Positions 1-10,218 of a stretch of 64,000 nucleotides of DNA are shown piece by piece. Position numbers and translations under genes: made by a program. The notes below the pieces were generated by a model, which worked only from the letters and a program-made list of their open reading frames with translations, was not told where the DNA came from and searched no databases. The DNA is from Epithemia pelagica (taxonomy: Eukaryota; Bacillariophyta; Bacillariophyceae; Surirellales; Surirellaceae), in contig OX337230.1 in assembly GCA_946965045.2 (NCBI GenBank), positions 3,224,001 to 3,288,000 of the forward strand, written 5' to 3'. Numbering within the stretch: position 1 is the first letter of the stretch; each line of letters starts with the position of its first letter.

Positions 1-1200
1 GAGGGGTGAAGGAAATGGGTGCACCAACTTGGTGTCTCGGCCCTTGTTCCAATTGAGAAGGAGTAGCAACACGGCAATCCAACAGGGTCTTGGTTGATGG
101 AAATGGAGGGGTGAAGGAAATGGGTGCACCAACTTGGTGTCTCAGCCCTTGTTCCAATCGGGAAGGAGTAGCAACACAGCAATCCAACAGGGTCTTGGTC
201 GATGGAAATGGAGGGGTGAAGGAAATGGGTGCACCAACTTGGTGTCTCAGCCCTTGTTCCAATCGGGAAGGAGTAGCAACACAGCAATCCAACAGGGTCT
301 TGGTCGATGGAAATGGAGGGGTGAAGGAAATGGGTGCACCAACTTGGTGTCTAGGCCCTTGTTCCAATCAAGAAGGAGTAGCAACACAGCAATCCAACGG
401 GGTCTTGGTCGATGGAAATGGAGGGGTGAAGGAAATGGGTGCACCAACTTGGTGTCTCAGCCCTTGTTCCAATCGGGAAGGAGTAGCAACACAGCAATCC
501 AACAGGGTCTTGGTTGATGGAAATGGAGGGGTGAAGGAAATGGGTGCACCAACTTGGTGTCTCGGCCCTTGTTCCAATCGGGAAGGAGTAGCAACACAGC
601 AATCCAACAGGGTCTTGGTCAATGGAGATGGAGGGGTGAAGGAAGAGGGTGCACCAACTTGGTGTCTCAGCCCTTGTTCCAATCGGGAAGGAGTAGCAAC
701 ACAGCAATCCAACAGGGTCTTGGTTGATGGAAATGGAGGGGTGAAGGAAATGGGTGCACCAACTTGGTGTCTCGGCCCTTGTTCCAATCGGGAGGGAGTA
801 GCAACACAGCAATCCAACAGGGTCTTGGTCGATGGAAATGGAGGGGTGAAGGAAATGGGTGCACCAACTTGGTGTCTCAGCCCTTGTTCCAATCGGGAAG
901 GAGTAGCAACACAGCAATCCAACAGGGTCTTGGTCGATGGAAATGGAGGGGTGAAGGAAATGGGTGCACCAACTTGGTGTCTCAGCCCTTGTTCCAATCG
1001 GGAAGGAGTAGCAACACAGCAATCCAACAGGGTCTTGGTCGATGGAAATGGAGGGGTGAAGGAAATGGGTGCACCAACTTGGTGTCTCGGCCCTTGTTCC
1101 AATTGAGAAGGGGTAGCAACACAGCAATCCAACAGGGTCTTGGTCGATGGAGATGGAGGGGTGAAGGAAGAGGGTGCACCAACTTGGTGTCTTTTGCCCT
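1..1200. repeat. 105-bp minisatellite, about 11.4 copies
   Basis: Copies start at 1, 106, 211 and so on to 1051, with a partial copy at 1156. Each begins GAGGGGTGAAGGAA and contains CACCAACTTGGTGTCT. Copies differ by only a few substitutions. Because 105 is a multiple of three, several frames on both strands stay open for hundreds of codons (for example a 35-residue peptide repeated on the plus strand). There is no good start context and no known domain, so I read it as a non-coding minisatellite. The array runs off the left edge of the window. Confidence 0.95.
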
Positions 1201-1928
1201 TTGTTCAATAGAATCCGCACCAATCCGACCGTTCAGATTGTTGAAAATGGTCTTCTGGGATAATAGGAGGGAAGAAGCAGCGGCAATCCAGCAATCCAAC
1301 CAGTTTTGGTCGATGGAAATTGATGGGAGAATGAAATGGGTGCACCAACTTGGTGTCTTCGCCCTTTTTCAAACAGAACCACCAATCCAGTCGTTCAGAG
1401 CGTTGAAAATTGTCTTGTGGGATGATTGGAGGGAAGAAATAGTTGCCAAACAGCGATCACATGGTTGGGTTTTCATGGAAACAGAAGAAAATGATTAGTG
1501 GGCATGTAGGAAAACGACAAAACGAACTCTCACTGTTGTCTTGTCGACTTGGCTTACCTTTTTGCCCTTTGTTCAATAGAATCCTCACCAATCCGACCGT
1601 TCAGATCGTTGAAAATGGTCTTCTGGGATAATAGGAGGGAAGAAGCAGCGGCAATCCAGCAATCCAACCAGTTTTGGTCGATGGAAATTGATGGGAGAAT
1701 GAAATGGGTGCACCAACTTGGTGTCTTCGCCCTTTTTCAAACAGAACCACCAATCCAGTCGTTCAGAGCGTTGAAAATTGTCTTGTGGGATGATAGGAGG
1801 GAAGAAATAGTTGCCAAACAGCGATCACATGGTTGGGTTTTCATGGAAACAGAAGAAAATGATTAGTGGGCATATAGGAAAACGACAAAACGAACTCTCA
1901 CTGTTGTCTTGCCGACTTGGCTTACCTA
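1193..1928. repeat. 368-bp tandem duplication joined to the minisatellite
   Basis: A segment starting TTTGCCCTTTGTTCAATAGA at 1193 recurs at 1561 with few differences, giving two adjacent copies of 368 bp. Each copy holds a diverged relative of the 105-bp unit (AATGAAATGGGTGCACCAAC and following). The larger repeat therefore seems to have grown from a decayed edge of the minisatellite. Confidence 0.9.
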
Positions 1929-1977
1929 GCACCTTTCCAATTTGAAAAAGGAAATGATTCTCTTTGTGTTCGCCTGT

Positions 1978-2046
1978 TTGTTGTAGCTGTTGTTGTTGTT
2001 GTTGCTGTTGTGTTGTTGTTGTTGTTGTTGCTGCTGCTGCTGTGTG
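1978..2046. repeat. TTG/CTG trinucleotide microsatellite
   Basis: An almost pure run of GTT and CTG triplets. It creates hydrophobic Val/Leu/Cys ORFs on the plus strand and poly-Gln/Thr on the minus strand, none of which looks like a real protein. Confidence 0.9.
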
Positions 2047-2338
2047 TTTTTTGGGGCGTTGGGGGTTGGTGTGAGTTGGATGAGGCACTCTATGACTCTA
2101 TCGTCAAAAAGTGATCACAAAAGTGGGAGAGTATATCTTTTGTGTGGTTGTTGTGTGAGGAAAATCTATTTTTCAGCGTTCTTCTGTAATTTGTGTCCAT
2201 TGTTCTTCGTATGTCACTGTGACATGATTTGGTGGTGGAGGAGAAATTTGTGGGTCGCTTTTGGAGTTTACGTGCGACTGGAATACTAGGTGTTATATGT
2301 GTAGCTAGTAGTTAGGTATCTAGGCAAAGGTTAGGCTC

Positions 2339-2530
2339 TGTGCACGCGTTTCCACATACAATAAACATGCTCACGCGGGTGTCAACACGTTTCACGCGTT
2401 GTCTACACGTTTCACGCGCATTCACGCGCAATCTGGAGCGCCACGCGCTTCGTACGCGCCAAATGCGCGTGATCCGTGTTCTGGGGGTGCTGCACGCGCC
2501 TATTGGGCGTGTGTCACGCGCCTGTTGGTG
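2339..2530. repeat. Cluster of CACGCG motifs
   Basis: A GC-rich stretch with more than a dozen CACGCG, ACGCGT or GCGCGT-type words at irregular spacing, just upstream of the transposase fragment. It could be a subterminal motif array of the decayed Harbinger element or a separate low-complexity tract. No coding function is visible. Confidence 0.6.
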
Positions 2531-2587
2531 GAATTCCAGTCACTTATCTTCAAAAAACCTCCTTAGACGAACGATGGTAATGTTCGG

Positions 2588-2842
2588 ATGAGACGCGTAT
2601 TGTTCCGTGCCGCAACTTCTGTTCGGCAATTGTCGGAGTGGGGGATGAGAGGTCTACAGGCATCTTTCCCTCGCCTCAAAGACCGTCTCCCCTATGAAGA
2701 GGTTGGAGAGCGCCGAGTCATTCTACGGTTGATTGCTCTTCTTTACAACTTTAGAGCATCAACTGTTGGATTTAATCAAATCCAGACGACATACATGCCA
2801 CAACTCCGTCAAAATGCTGCTCGTGCCACTAGTAATTTCTAG
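2588..2842 (+). pseudogene. C-terminal fragment of a PIF/Harbinger (DDE_Tnp4-like) transposase
   Basis: The 84-residue frame contains SEWGMRGLQASFPRLKD, then a Glu/Arg-rich helix and FNQIQTTYMP near the end. That is the usual C-terminal layout of diatom and oomycete harbinger transposases, in which the Glu before WGMR is the third acidic catalytic residue. The catalytic Asp residues and the N-terminal two thirds are missing; upstream there is only CACGCG-rich sequence. It converges on the DUF6818 gene downstream, the usual two-gene arrangement of these elements. I infer a truncated, inactive transposase. Confidence 0.65.
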
Positions 2843-2980
2843 AATATCCTTTCAATGGAACTCTTACTAAATTTTATTTGATTGTTGTCCTTAATTTTCT
2901 TCGTGATCTTGATAGTCATTGTGTCCTCCATGGTCATCATGCTCATTTTCTCCTTCTTCTTCACGGCTTTGTTTCTTCTT

Positions 2981-4156
2981 TCAATTATGATTGTTGTCGG
3001 CGTTCTTTCCAAACATACCAGCCATAAACATCATGAACTGTTGTTGTTCTTGTTGGCGCTGTTGTGCCGCAAGTGTGGCCTGCTGTTGGGCCATTGTTGC
3101 TTGCTGCTGCATCTGTTGGAAGAGCAGCTGTTGCATTGTTGCATTTTGCTGGGCCTCTTTTGCACGCTCTTTCCTGTCTTTGTCGTCCTTCTCCTGCTTT
3201 TTGTTCATGCTCATGATGAGCCAGGTCATGAGGTCCTTCTGCTCTTGGGCCTGTTCTTGTTTGGGTGACCTCCTATGTGGAGTTCGTCCGGATTTAAGGG
3301 AACGTACTGTGGAAATAGAAGATTCTGTAATGTTGGTGGCTTCTGCGCCACCAGTCTTGAATAAGTTCGTCGGGATCCTTGAAGGTTGTTCGTCCTCTTC
3401 TTCTTCGTCTTCTTCTATTCCAAGGTCGTCTTCATCAACATCACCACCAGCATCAACTTTTGCGCAGATCAAACCAATGACCATCTTGGCCCTTTCCACA
3501 TCCTCGGGCATTGTGGGGTTTCCTGTGGGTACCTTCTTATTGTGTAAGGTGTTGAATTTTCGTCGCAACGAGTCTCTGTCTCGTTCACGACCTGGAAACT
3601 GCTTGTTGTACTCTTGAGTGACGATGTCCCATTCATCAGAACAGGCTGGCTTCAGGTCTTCTAACAGATCTAGGAGAAAGTCAACTTCCCCTTTCTTGTA
3701 GGTTGGTCCTTTGCTCCGCCCTGCCCCACCATTTCCTCCTTGTTTCTTGTTTGCCGCCATAGGGGGTGGTTTGGTCGTCTTGGTACTTGTCTTTGCAGGT
3801 TGTGTTGTCCTCGCAGGTTGTGTTGTCGCCCTCGCGGCTTGTGTTGTCGCCTTCAAGTTAGTTGGATTGTTGCTGCGCTTGGACTTCTTGATAGCCGCAG
3901 CGACCGAAGCAGCTATATCCTCACGCTTTTTTGCAAGACGGGGAGACTCACGGCGCCTCATAGGCAAGTTTCCTTCTCCTGGAGAGGATCGAAGCTCGTC
4001 CAGTCGTCGCATCTCTGCCGAGACATCAATTTCTTCGTTGTCATCTACCACTTGCTCTTCTTCAACCCCTTCTTCAGCTGCAACTGGTGTCAGCATGAGG
4101 GTAGATTCATCAGAGGAAGAGTCTGGAGACAAGGAAGCCGGACGAAACTCCTCCAT
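2981..4156 (-). CDS. DUF6818 (trihelix/Myb-like) DNA-binding protein of a Harbinger element
   Basis: 391 residues. Residues 1-145 are acidic then basic and Thr/Pro/Lys-rich. Residues ~150-235 form the recognisable domain: GPTYKKGEVDFLLDLLEDL, a conserved DEWD, FPGRERDRDSLRRKF and PTGNP, typical of DUF6818, a helical Myb/SANT-like DNA-binding fold common in oomycete and diatom transposon-associated genes. Residues ~300-380 are Gln/Lys-rich and predicted coiled coil. The start has a good context (TCACCATGG) and a TATA-like AT-rich stretch lies at 4255-4280. It converges on the transposase fragment. In harbinger systems such a protein helps recruit the transposase to DNA; here the transposase is broken, so the intact frame may be a relic, act for other elements, or be domesticated. 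Confidence 0.75.
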   Translation of the reverse strand: MEEFRPASLSPDSSSDESTLMLTPVAAEEGVEEEQVVDDNEEIDVSAEMRRLDELRSSPGEGNLPMRRRESPRLAKKREDIAASVAAAIKKSKRSNNPTNLKATTQAARATTQPARTTQPAKTSTKTTKPPPMAANKKQGGNGGAGRSKGPTYKKGEVDFLLDLLEDLKPACSDEWDIVTQEYNKQFPGRERDRDSLRRKFNTLHNKKVPTGNPTMPEDVERAKMVIGLICAKVDAGGDVDEDDLGIEEDEEEEDEQPSRIPTNLFKTGGAEATNITESSISTVRSLKSGRTPHRRSPKQEQAQEQKDLMTWLIMSMNKKQEKDDKDRKERAKEAQQNATMQQLLFQQMQQQATMAQQQATLAAQQRQQEQQQFMMFMAGMFGKNADNNHN

Positions 4157-4631
4157 GGTGATTCAACCATGAGAGAGAGAAGGAGGAGGGTGGAGGCGGA
4201 GGTGCAAACCACAACCAAGGAATTTCTTTGTTTGGGGGGTTGCAAGATGTATATCTTATACGAATACATATATATCTATAGAGGTGGCAAGGTGTCTTAC
4301 GTGCGTTGAGGATGTTGTGTTTAGGGTGTTTCGTTTGCTCGGCAGTCCGAGGTGCCGAGCATTTCTTGGCTGTATCTTAACATAAGCATCCAATGAGCAG
4401 GTTATGGGTACAAAATATTTGAGTTTGTGTTCGTTCGTTAAGTCTGTTAACTACTTTCAGTAAACACCCAATCATAACAGTACTCGTAATTAGGGCCATT
4501 TTCTCTTGCTACGTGTCACCACGTATCCAAAAATTAAAGATATAGTAACTCAATCACCGTTAAGGCCGCAGCTCAAGAAATGCGAATCGTCGTGTCTTGT
4601 TAGGCAGTGGCAGCACTCCCAGATCTTGACA
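4157..4631. other. Intergenic region with a small hairpin
   Basis: Separates the divergently transcribed DUF6818 and VPS62-like genes. It holds the TATA-like tract near 4260 and a perfect 8-bp stem (GCTCGGCA / TGCCGAGC, 8-nt loop) at 4337-4360. No gene is seen. Confidence 0.5.
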
Positions 4632-7473
4632 ATGGTCAAGTCCGCATCACCATTTGGCATAAATGTGGCTTACCTCGGAATACTTCTATGCGGAACAGCC
4701 GTCGGGGCTGCCCACTACGAGAGTCAGAGCCATCGGAAGGACATTGCCAATAAAGAGTTTGACCCCACGAAATACAAGGTTGAATTTTGTGATTTGCCAC
4801 CTTACGTGAATTCGAGCACCGCATTTAAACCCAGTAGAGATGTCTGCATTGGCTTTTCCGTGTTTATCCAAGACATGGATTCCGAAAGGATTCAAACGTT
4901 GGCCGAGGCCTATGCCCCGTTTCTGTTCTTCCATCCTCTCGAAACCTTTACCATGAGCTCGGTGGAAAGGACCTTTGAGAACAGCACAGAGGGCCAAATT
5001 TATCGAACGTCCGACAAATCCGTGTTTGATGATGAGTTACGTCCTTCATCACTCTTGTCGAATACACGAGATCCCGATTTGGCTCTGTCCTCGCACGATT
5101 TTCATATCGAGCATTCTCTTGACTTTGACTACAAACTGGGAGATGGCTTTGATGACAATGGACTGTCGCGAGCACCCATCTACTACCGGGCCTTTGACTC
5201 TGGAAATGGAACCATCACCTTCAATTACTTCTTTTACTTCACCTGGAACGGACCCACCAATCTTGGCTTGATCAGCAGCTACAACGGCACGAACCAGTAC
5301 GTACGGTTCTTGCAACCTCCCTTTGCTGTACATGAAGCGGATTGGGGTAAGTTTGTATACTAAATCGCCTAGAGCATTCTCTCTGACTCTCATGGTTCTC
5401 GGGAATTGTATCTCTTTATTGAAAAATGTCCATGTTCTATCAAAAAAAGAGTCGCTCAGTGTGACAGCGTGTGTTAGTGATACCATCGAAACACCATTGG
5501 CTGTCACCTATCGACAACGAAACTATGGACAAATTATGGACTGTACCAAAGGAGAATGTCTCTTTTTTGTGGACCATCCTACCAATGTGGTGGGATTTGT
5601 CGCGCTCAACAGCCATGCCGTGTATCCCACTGCCGCCACAGAAATGGTCTACGAGGAGGTGAGCCCACTCGAGTTTTTTGTCAATCTCCAAGCGGTGTTG
5701 CTGGTAGATCGTTTGGCCTATGCAGATAAGGAGGGAAACTACCGTTATTTCGCACCCAACGCATCCAATGTTGTGCGTCTCAAGGAACAAACAGAAATTC
5801 CTAGCTTGGCCAACGAATCCGAATACTGGGGTGCCTTTGGTGGTCGATGGGGTCGGACGGAACAATATCTCGGCTCGGCGTTTACACCGGAATGGCCCGT
5901 TTGTTTAGATGACAGCACCACGGAATATGCCCCCTGTCCGACAGAAGAGGAAAATCCACCCTTTCATCTAGCATTGAAAATGCTGGGGGTGGAGGAAACA
6001 GATTCGGCATTGATTCAAGGCGCTTCCAACCTTGTCGATTTCTTGGTCGACTTCTTTTCACAAACACATATCGCATCCATGGGACCCGCCGTGTCGACCT
6101 TTTATTCACGGTACGAAATCCCATTCAATGCTCCCATTTGGCGAGAAGTGGGTTCCGTCGAAAATGAAGCCGCATTCTGCAACAATCTAAGTGATATACC
6201 GGATACCTTTCGACTACCAGTGGAAAAGGAGTCGGTTCCACTTGTTGAAAACACCATTGGGGTTGCCTGTATGTTTATCTTTTTTACCCTATTCAATGTC
6301 GTGCTTGTCGCGAGGCACAAAATGAGGAGACTGAGACCTGTTGTGGGAAAAGATGAGCAGGGAGCTTACCAAAAACCGGGGAAACTAACGAGATCACTGG
6401 TGTTTGAGCATTTATGGTCACTAGTGGGTGCCTACGTCTTTACCATGCTCGGAATGGTACTTTTCTTTATTGGTCATGCTTCACTTACACACTTGCTGGC
6501 AGAGACGGTCAGTTTTCTGAACTGGGATGTTGTTGATGGGTGTATGATTACAGTGGCGGTTTTCAACACAATTTCAAACACCTTGCTTATCGGAGCGGGG
6601 TGGTTTCAATGCGAGGATGTGAGTATTGCTGTCTTGGCGCTTCAACACCAAATTTGAGAGGGTCCATCAGTGTCTCACCCGGAAAGTTTGACAAACTACA
6701 CTAGCTGTGGCTACGAATTAACAGGACCTATTTCGAGCTGATTGAAGATGAGGATGGGGTTGACCGGTTTGAATGGGAATCTCGCTATTCAGAGTCCGTC
6801 TTGCGTATCAAGAGACGCCTAAACGCGAGATCGTTCAGTATTGCGTTTGCTGTCTTGAACATGAGCCTGGTTCTTGCAGTGTTCATGGTTACATCAGGGG
6901 TATACGATGTGGGATTCTCGTACATGTTTGGGACCTTGGTGAGTGCATAGATATTATGCAGCTTTATATCCATTTTTTGGTGTGGAGTGTGTTCTCACCG
7001 CACAAGTTTGCTTATCCATAAAACAGTGCCGCGCCTTGGTGGGGTCGTTGGATGGTGTTTGTTTCAAGTTTCCTGCCTTTGGAGGAGACATTAAATGCGG
7101 TGCCGACTTTCAGGAATTTTGCCGAGACTGGGCGAGAGTGGAAACCATCATTACACTTTGGGGTGGATTCATGGTTGTGGTGGGAAATTTCTACCTGATA
7201 GTGTTTGCATCGTTGGCCGATGTGAACATTACCTATGCAACACAAGCTCTCTTGGCAATCAAGTCCACGGCGTCGTTGTCACAAATATCGAGCATGTCTA
7301 TCTCAAGAGTTGAAACTAAGGCTCTCATTGGCAATTCGGAGGATGGTTCACTGCCAAAGAATGAAAATGCTAATGACACTCCCCTTTTGGACGAAACAAG
7401 TGCTGGGGATGAAGGCTCAAACAGTTTGCTGCTTTCTCCGATCGAATCGTTAAACTCGGTGCCCCAACGATAG
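4632..7473 (+). CDS. VPS62/DUF946-like protein with C-terminal membrane domain, 4 exons
   Basis: Exons inferred as 4632-5346, 5450-6618, 6705-6938 and 7027-7473 (854 residues). Introns are 103, 86 and 88 bp; all are GT-AG and keep the frame. The first junction creates the family motif HEADWE, the next two are phase 0. The N-terminus has a signal-like hydrophobic segment (YLGILLCGTAVGAA). The luminal part shows hallmarks of the VPS62 family: APFLFFHPLE, IYYRAF followed by an aromatic-rich strand, HEADWE, and WGAFGGRWG. The last ~350 residues carry about five hydrophobic segments separated by charged loops, ending in an acidic Ser-rich tail. Yeast VPS62 is linked to vacuolar sorting, but the biochemical role of the family is unclear. 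An upstream in-frame ATG at 4506 would add 42 residues before the signal; I prefer 4632 for that reason. Confidence 0.75.
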
Positions 7474-7621
7474 CCACGAACAAGAGTGGAGGCACTTCGA
7501 CACCACGTGAATTGTTACTTGTATTCTGTTACGCTATTTGTAAATTTGCTTTGTTTGAGCTGACTTTTTGCCGCTGATTCAAATGGAAGTAAGGTGTCGT
7601 TTGCTAGGAAAACCGAAAAAC
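7474..7621. other. Intergenic, no feature seen
   Basis: Short 3' flank of the VPS62-like gene, leading into the left direct repeat. Confidence 0.4.
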
Positions 7622-7845
7622 AGTATATCAACCGTGAACATGGGCTAGTGTACATTATAGCTTGAGAGGTGGTTACTGACATACAGCATCAAGGATGCAC
7701 GAAGATGAATTTCGTTTTCCAGATGAGGCACCCACTGATCCAAAGAAGGGACAAAGTCGGTGCTCAACTTATGTGTGTTTGTCCGCCTTGTCATGGTATC
7801 CAGGTTGCGATTTCCGTCCTTTCCCGGGACTTGGTTTTTCGTCAA
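7622..7845. repeat. Left copy of diverged direct repeat flanking the nuclease/kinase gene
   Basis: Shares long similar blocks with 10577-10775: a block around ACCGTGAACATGG, a block around TGTTTGTCC followed by an ATATCCAAGTTGCG-like stretch, and TTTCCGTCCTTTCCCGGGAC. I estimate roughly 75% similarity with small indels. Both copies lie in the same orientation, one after the gene's stop codon and one before its start. Confidence 0.7.
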
Positions 7846-9654
7846 TTATGCAAGATCAAGAATTGAATATGCCTTCTTCAAGAATACTGCACTGCGCTCA
7901 TTCCCGAAGGTCAACTTCAACGCTCTCAACGATTTCTTGGTTTGCTCGCGACGATCTAAAAAGCACGCATTATCAGGGTCTCTCTCATAGAACCCTTGCC
8001 AAGGAATCGGCACACCTGTGCTCAATGCACAAATTGTAGACAACAATGACGCGGTATCGTGCTTCGGCATGGGACGCCAAACCGTCGTGTTGCGCTTTTG
8101 GTGCACTTCTTGATGGGCAAAGGCAAGGCTGCCTCGAAAACCCTTGGCTTGTTTACCAACCCCATAAACCGAGCAACCCCAGTCAATGAGGACAAACGTT
8201 TTAGAGCTTTTGTCCAAGATGATATTTCGAGCACAGACATCCAAATGGAAGACATTCCGTTCATGTGCAAAGTTCAAAGCTGACTGGATATCTGTGTATA
8301 GACACTGAAGTTGCTCCGTATTTAGCTTGCCATTCACGAGCGATCCTTTTGGTGAGAACTTGAAGGCAGGGACCTTGATCGTAGTTCCTCGAATCGTGTA
8401 GCAGATGCTTCCAAAGTCTTTCAGCATGGGAATCGACTGTGGGCGGGAGGCAGGGCTTTTGTTTAGAGCCATCAGAGCTCTCAGCTCCCTTTCGATGTAT
8501 TGAACCTCCCCAACGACAGAAGATTTCACTACGAAGTTATCATTCTTTGCTTCTCCACTTTTCTCCTCCTTTCCTTGGTACACAATCCCATGTGTTCCAT
8601 ATCCAATGACATGATAAAGCTCTAGCGATTTTGCCTGTGCAACTTGTGTAGATTGATTGTGCACATGGTAGCTCGCATTTGCTGACGAGTCTCCACCGAA
8701 GAACTGCAACCCAAGAACTTTGTCGTCCGAGCAAACCAGTCTGAACAGCTCCTGCATCCCCACTGGTACAGACGTATTGTCGCGAGGAAAAGGACAAGAG
8801 GCGTTACTCGTTAGATAGGTTCGGTAGGATTCTTTTGTGACAAACTTCTTCAAGGCAACCTCCGAAACCAAGGGGAGAATTCCTGATCGCTCGACATCCA
8901 GGGATATGTCGCCGGTTTCCATTCCTGACAAGGTAAGTGTTATCACCTCCAAATAAACTGGAGTGTAAATGGACTTGAGATTAGTACCCACTCCACCAAG
9001 ATTGAAGGCAACAAGAGTCCGCCTCGCCAGATGACCTACGCATTGCTTCACGGCCTCCATATGCGTGTCTTTGGGGGTCTTTCGCCCGCATGAAACGTTT
9101 TTGGCTTCCACAGGTATTGACATTTCATGAGCAAGCAGATAAGGATTGAAAGCCATGAGTTGATTGACTTCATAATCCACGAATCGCTTGGTACCAAAAC
9201 TACCCATTTTGGGAATGTAGCGCTCCTTCTGCACATTGGATCGAACTGCCGGCTCCAATGCGTACTTGGCACACTTCTCTTGTTGCCCTGCAGGCGCCAG
9301 TGCTGCTGCCACTGCGACATCCGGTTCGTTTCTGTCTTGCTCGTTTGCAGCTTTCTCGGCAGTGCCAATGAGTGACAAGGTTCGAAACAGACACGCTAGG
9401 ATAGGCTGGACTGCTTTCTTCTCCGCTGATGCGTAGGATGGAACCGTGCACTTGTTTTGCTTGTCTACCGCCTGCGTGCTCCATCCAAGAATGTGGCTGA
9501 CAGTCTTGCTGATTTGTGCGCTGGTTGGTTTCTTGTGGATATTTGCCTGTTCCATGGTGTCATTCCAAAAGGAGGCAAACTTGAGCAAAGTTGCAGGTGC
9601 TGGTGTATCTATTTTCGGAGGGGCTTGAACCGCGGCGAGATGTTTTTCGGCCAC
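7846..9654 (-). CDS. Nuclease-like plus protein-kinase-like protein (Crinkler/CR-effector-like), main part
   Basis: A 602-codon frame starting right after an in-frame TAG; its first codon is GTG, so it has no ATG of its own. Residues ~145-245 look like a PD-(D/E)XK nuclease: PVEAK at 181-185, then a Gln-containing helix (EAVKQCVGHLARR) and strands. Residues ~345-600 form a divergent kinase: Gly loop GYGTHGIVYQG at 351-361, candidate Lys 377 and Glu 388, catalytic loop HLDVCARN at 470-477, and DWG at 491-493 in place of DFG. A nuclease joined to a kinase is an architecture described for CR (Crinkler-like) effectors of eukaryotes, thought to act in other cells or against competing genomes. No secretion signal is visible. 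The kinase core residues are present, so activity is possible. Family assignment is inference; the kinase fold is clearer than the nuclease. Confidence 0.6.
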   Translation of the reverse strand: MAEKHLAAVQAPPKIDTPAPATLLKFASFWNDTMEQANIHKKPTSAQISKTVSHILGWSTQAVDKQNKCTVPSYASAEKKAVQPILACLFRTLSLIGTAEKAANEQDRNEPDVAVAAALAPAGQQEKCAKYALEPAVRSNVQKERYIPKMGSFGTKRFVDYEVNQLMAFNPYLLAHEMSIPVEAKNVSCGRKTPKDTHMEAVKQCVGHLARRTLVAFNLGGVGTNLKSIYTPVYLEVITLTLSGMETGDISLDVERSGILPLVSEVALKKFVTKESYRTYLTSNASCPFPRDNTSVPVGMQELFRLVCSDDKVLGLQFFGGDSSANASYHVHNQSTQVAQAKSLELYHVIGYGTHGIVYQGKEEKSGEAKNDNFVVKSSVVGEVQYIERELRALMALNKSPASRPQSIPMLKDFGSICYTIRGTTIKVPAFKFSPKGSLVNGKLNTEQLQCLYTDIQSALNFAHERNVFHLDVCARNIILDKSSKTFVLIDWGCSVYGVGKQAKGFRGSLAFAHQEVHQKRNTTVWRPMPKHDTASLLSTICALSTGVPIPWQGFYERDPDNACFLDRREQTKKSLRALKLTFGNERSAVFLKKAYSILDLA

Positions 9655-10218
9655 CTACTGTGCAGCGCCAGGGCTGTCAATGTGAACACCCCTCATCATG
9701 TACTTAAAATGCTCTTCGGTGCATTCATCCTCGGATGCAGTGGCTGTTGATTTTGTCTCTGTTTTGTTGGCAAAAGCAGCCATTTCCTTGAGGTCGTTGC
9801 GCACTCCTGAAAACTTCTCCAGGGTCCCTTGTAGTGGCCTGGCAACGTAGTGATCCAGATAACAATATAAACGGTAACTATCATCACTTGAACAACCTTG
9901 CAACTCCTGGATATCCAAGTTGGGAAATCGAGCTTTTAGACGGTTTAGATTTTCATCTGAGAGAAACTCTTCCAGACTTTTTCGTTGTCCTTCTTCCAAT
10001 TCATTTCCGTCGCACATGAGGCCAACCACGTCAATGTAACGACGGACTTCCGCATGTATGTTTTGTATTTCAGCGAATGTTCCCTTGGTTTCTTTGGCAT
10101 GAAAGGTATGCAAGTGGCGCGTCACTGAATCCTCGTCCGATTGAGAGGGAGTTTCGTTGTCTTGTTCGTGATCGTCGAGTTGATCGCTTTTGCGCTTCGT
10201 GCTGTTACGAGTAGTCAT
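9655..10218 (-). CDS. Upstream segment of the same gene, ended by in-frame TAG
   Basis: A 187-residue frame starting at an ATG with an excellent context (GCCACCATGA) and ending at TAG 9655-9657. The 602-codon frame follows with no gap and in the same frame. The N-terminus is basic then acidic (TKRKSDQLDDHEQDNE), followed by a helical region. I found no short GT-AG intron that would remove the TAG. Either the gene carries a nonsense mutation, or TAG is read through, or the base is a sequencing error. The open frame continues upstream to 10593 but that extension runs into the direct repeat and is unlikely to be coding. Confidence 0.6.
   Translation of the reverse strand: MTTRNSTKRKSDQLDDHEQDNETPSQSDEDSVTRHLHTFHAKETKGTFAEIQNIHAEVRRYIDVVGLMCDGNELEEGQRKSLEEFLSDENLNRLKARFPNLDIQELQGCSSDDSYRLYCYLDHYVARPLQGTLEKFSGVRNDLKEMAAFANKTETKSTATASEDECTEEHFKYMMRGVHIDSPGAAQ

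Noticed and set aside
90-1106. A 338-codon plus-strand ORF of 35-residue repeats (and its minus-strand mirrors)
   Set aside because: It follows purely from the 105-bp minisatellite having a length divisible by three; no domain, weak start, and open on several frames at once.
1-1200. Regular repeats as a CRISPR array
   Set aside because: The whole 105-bp unit is conserved with no variable spacers, and the DNA is eukaryotic.
1917-2289. Hydrophobic Val/Leu/Cys ORFs
   Set aside because: Produced by the TTG/CTG microsatellite.
2991-4172. Plus-strand ORFs opposite the DUF6818 gene
   Set aside because: Shadows of the minus-strand gene; Ser/Cys-rich translations of its low-complexity parts.
9655-9657. 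Programmed stop-codon read-through at the TAG
   Set aside because: The bases after TAG do not form the well-known read-through contexts (such as CTA or CAATTA), so it is kept only as an open possibility.
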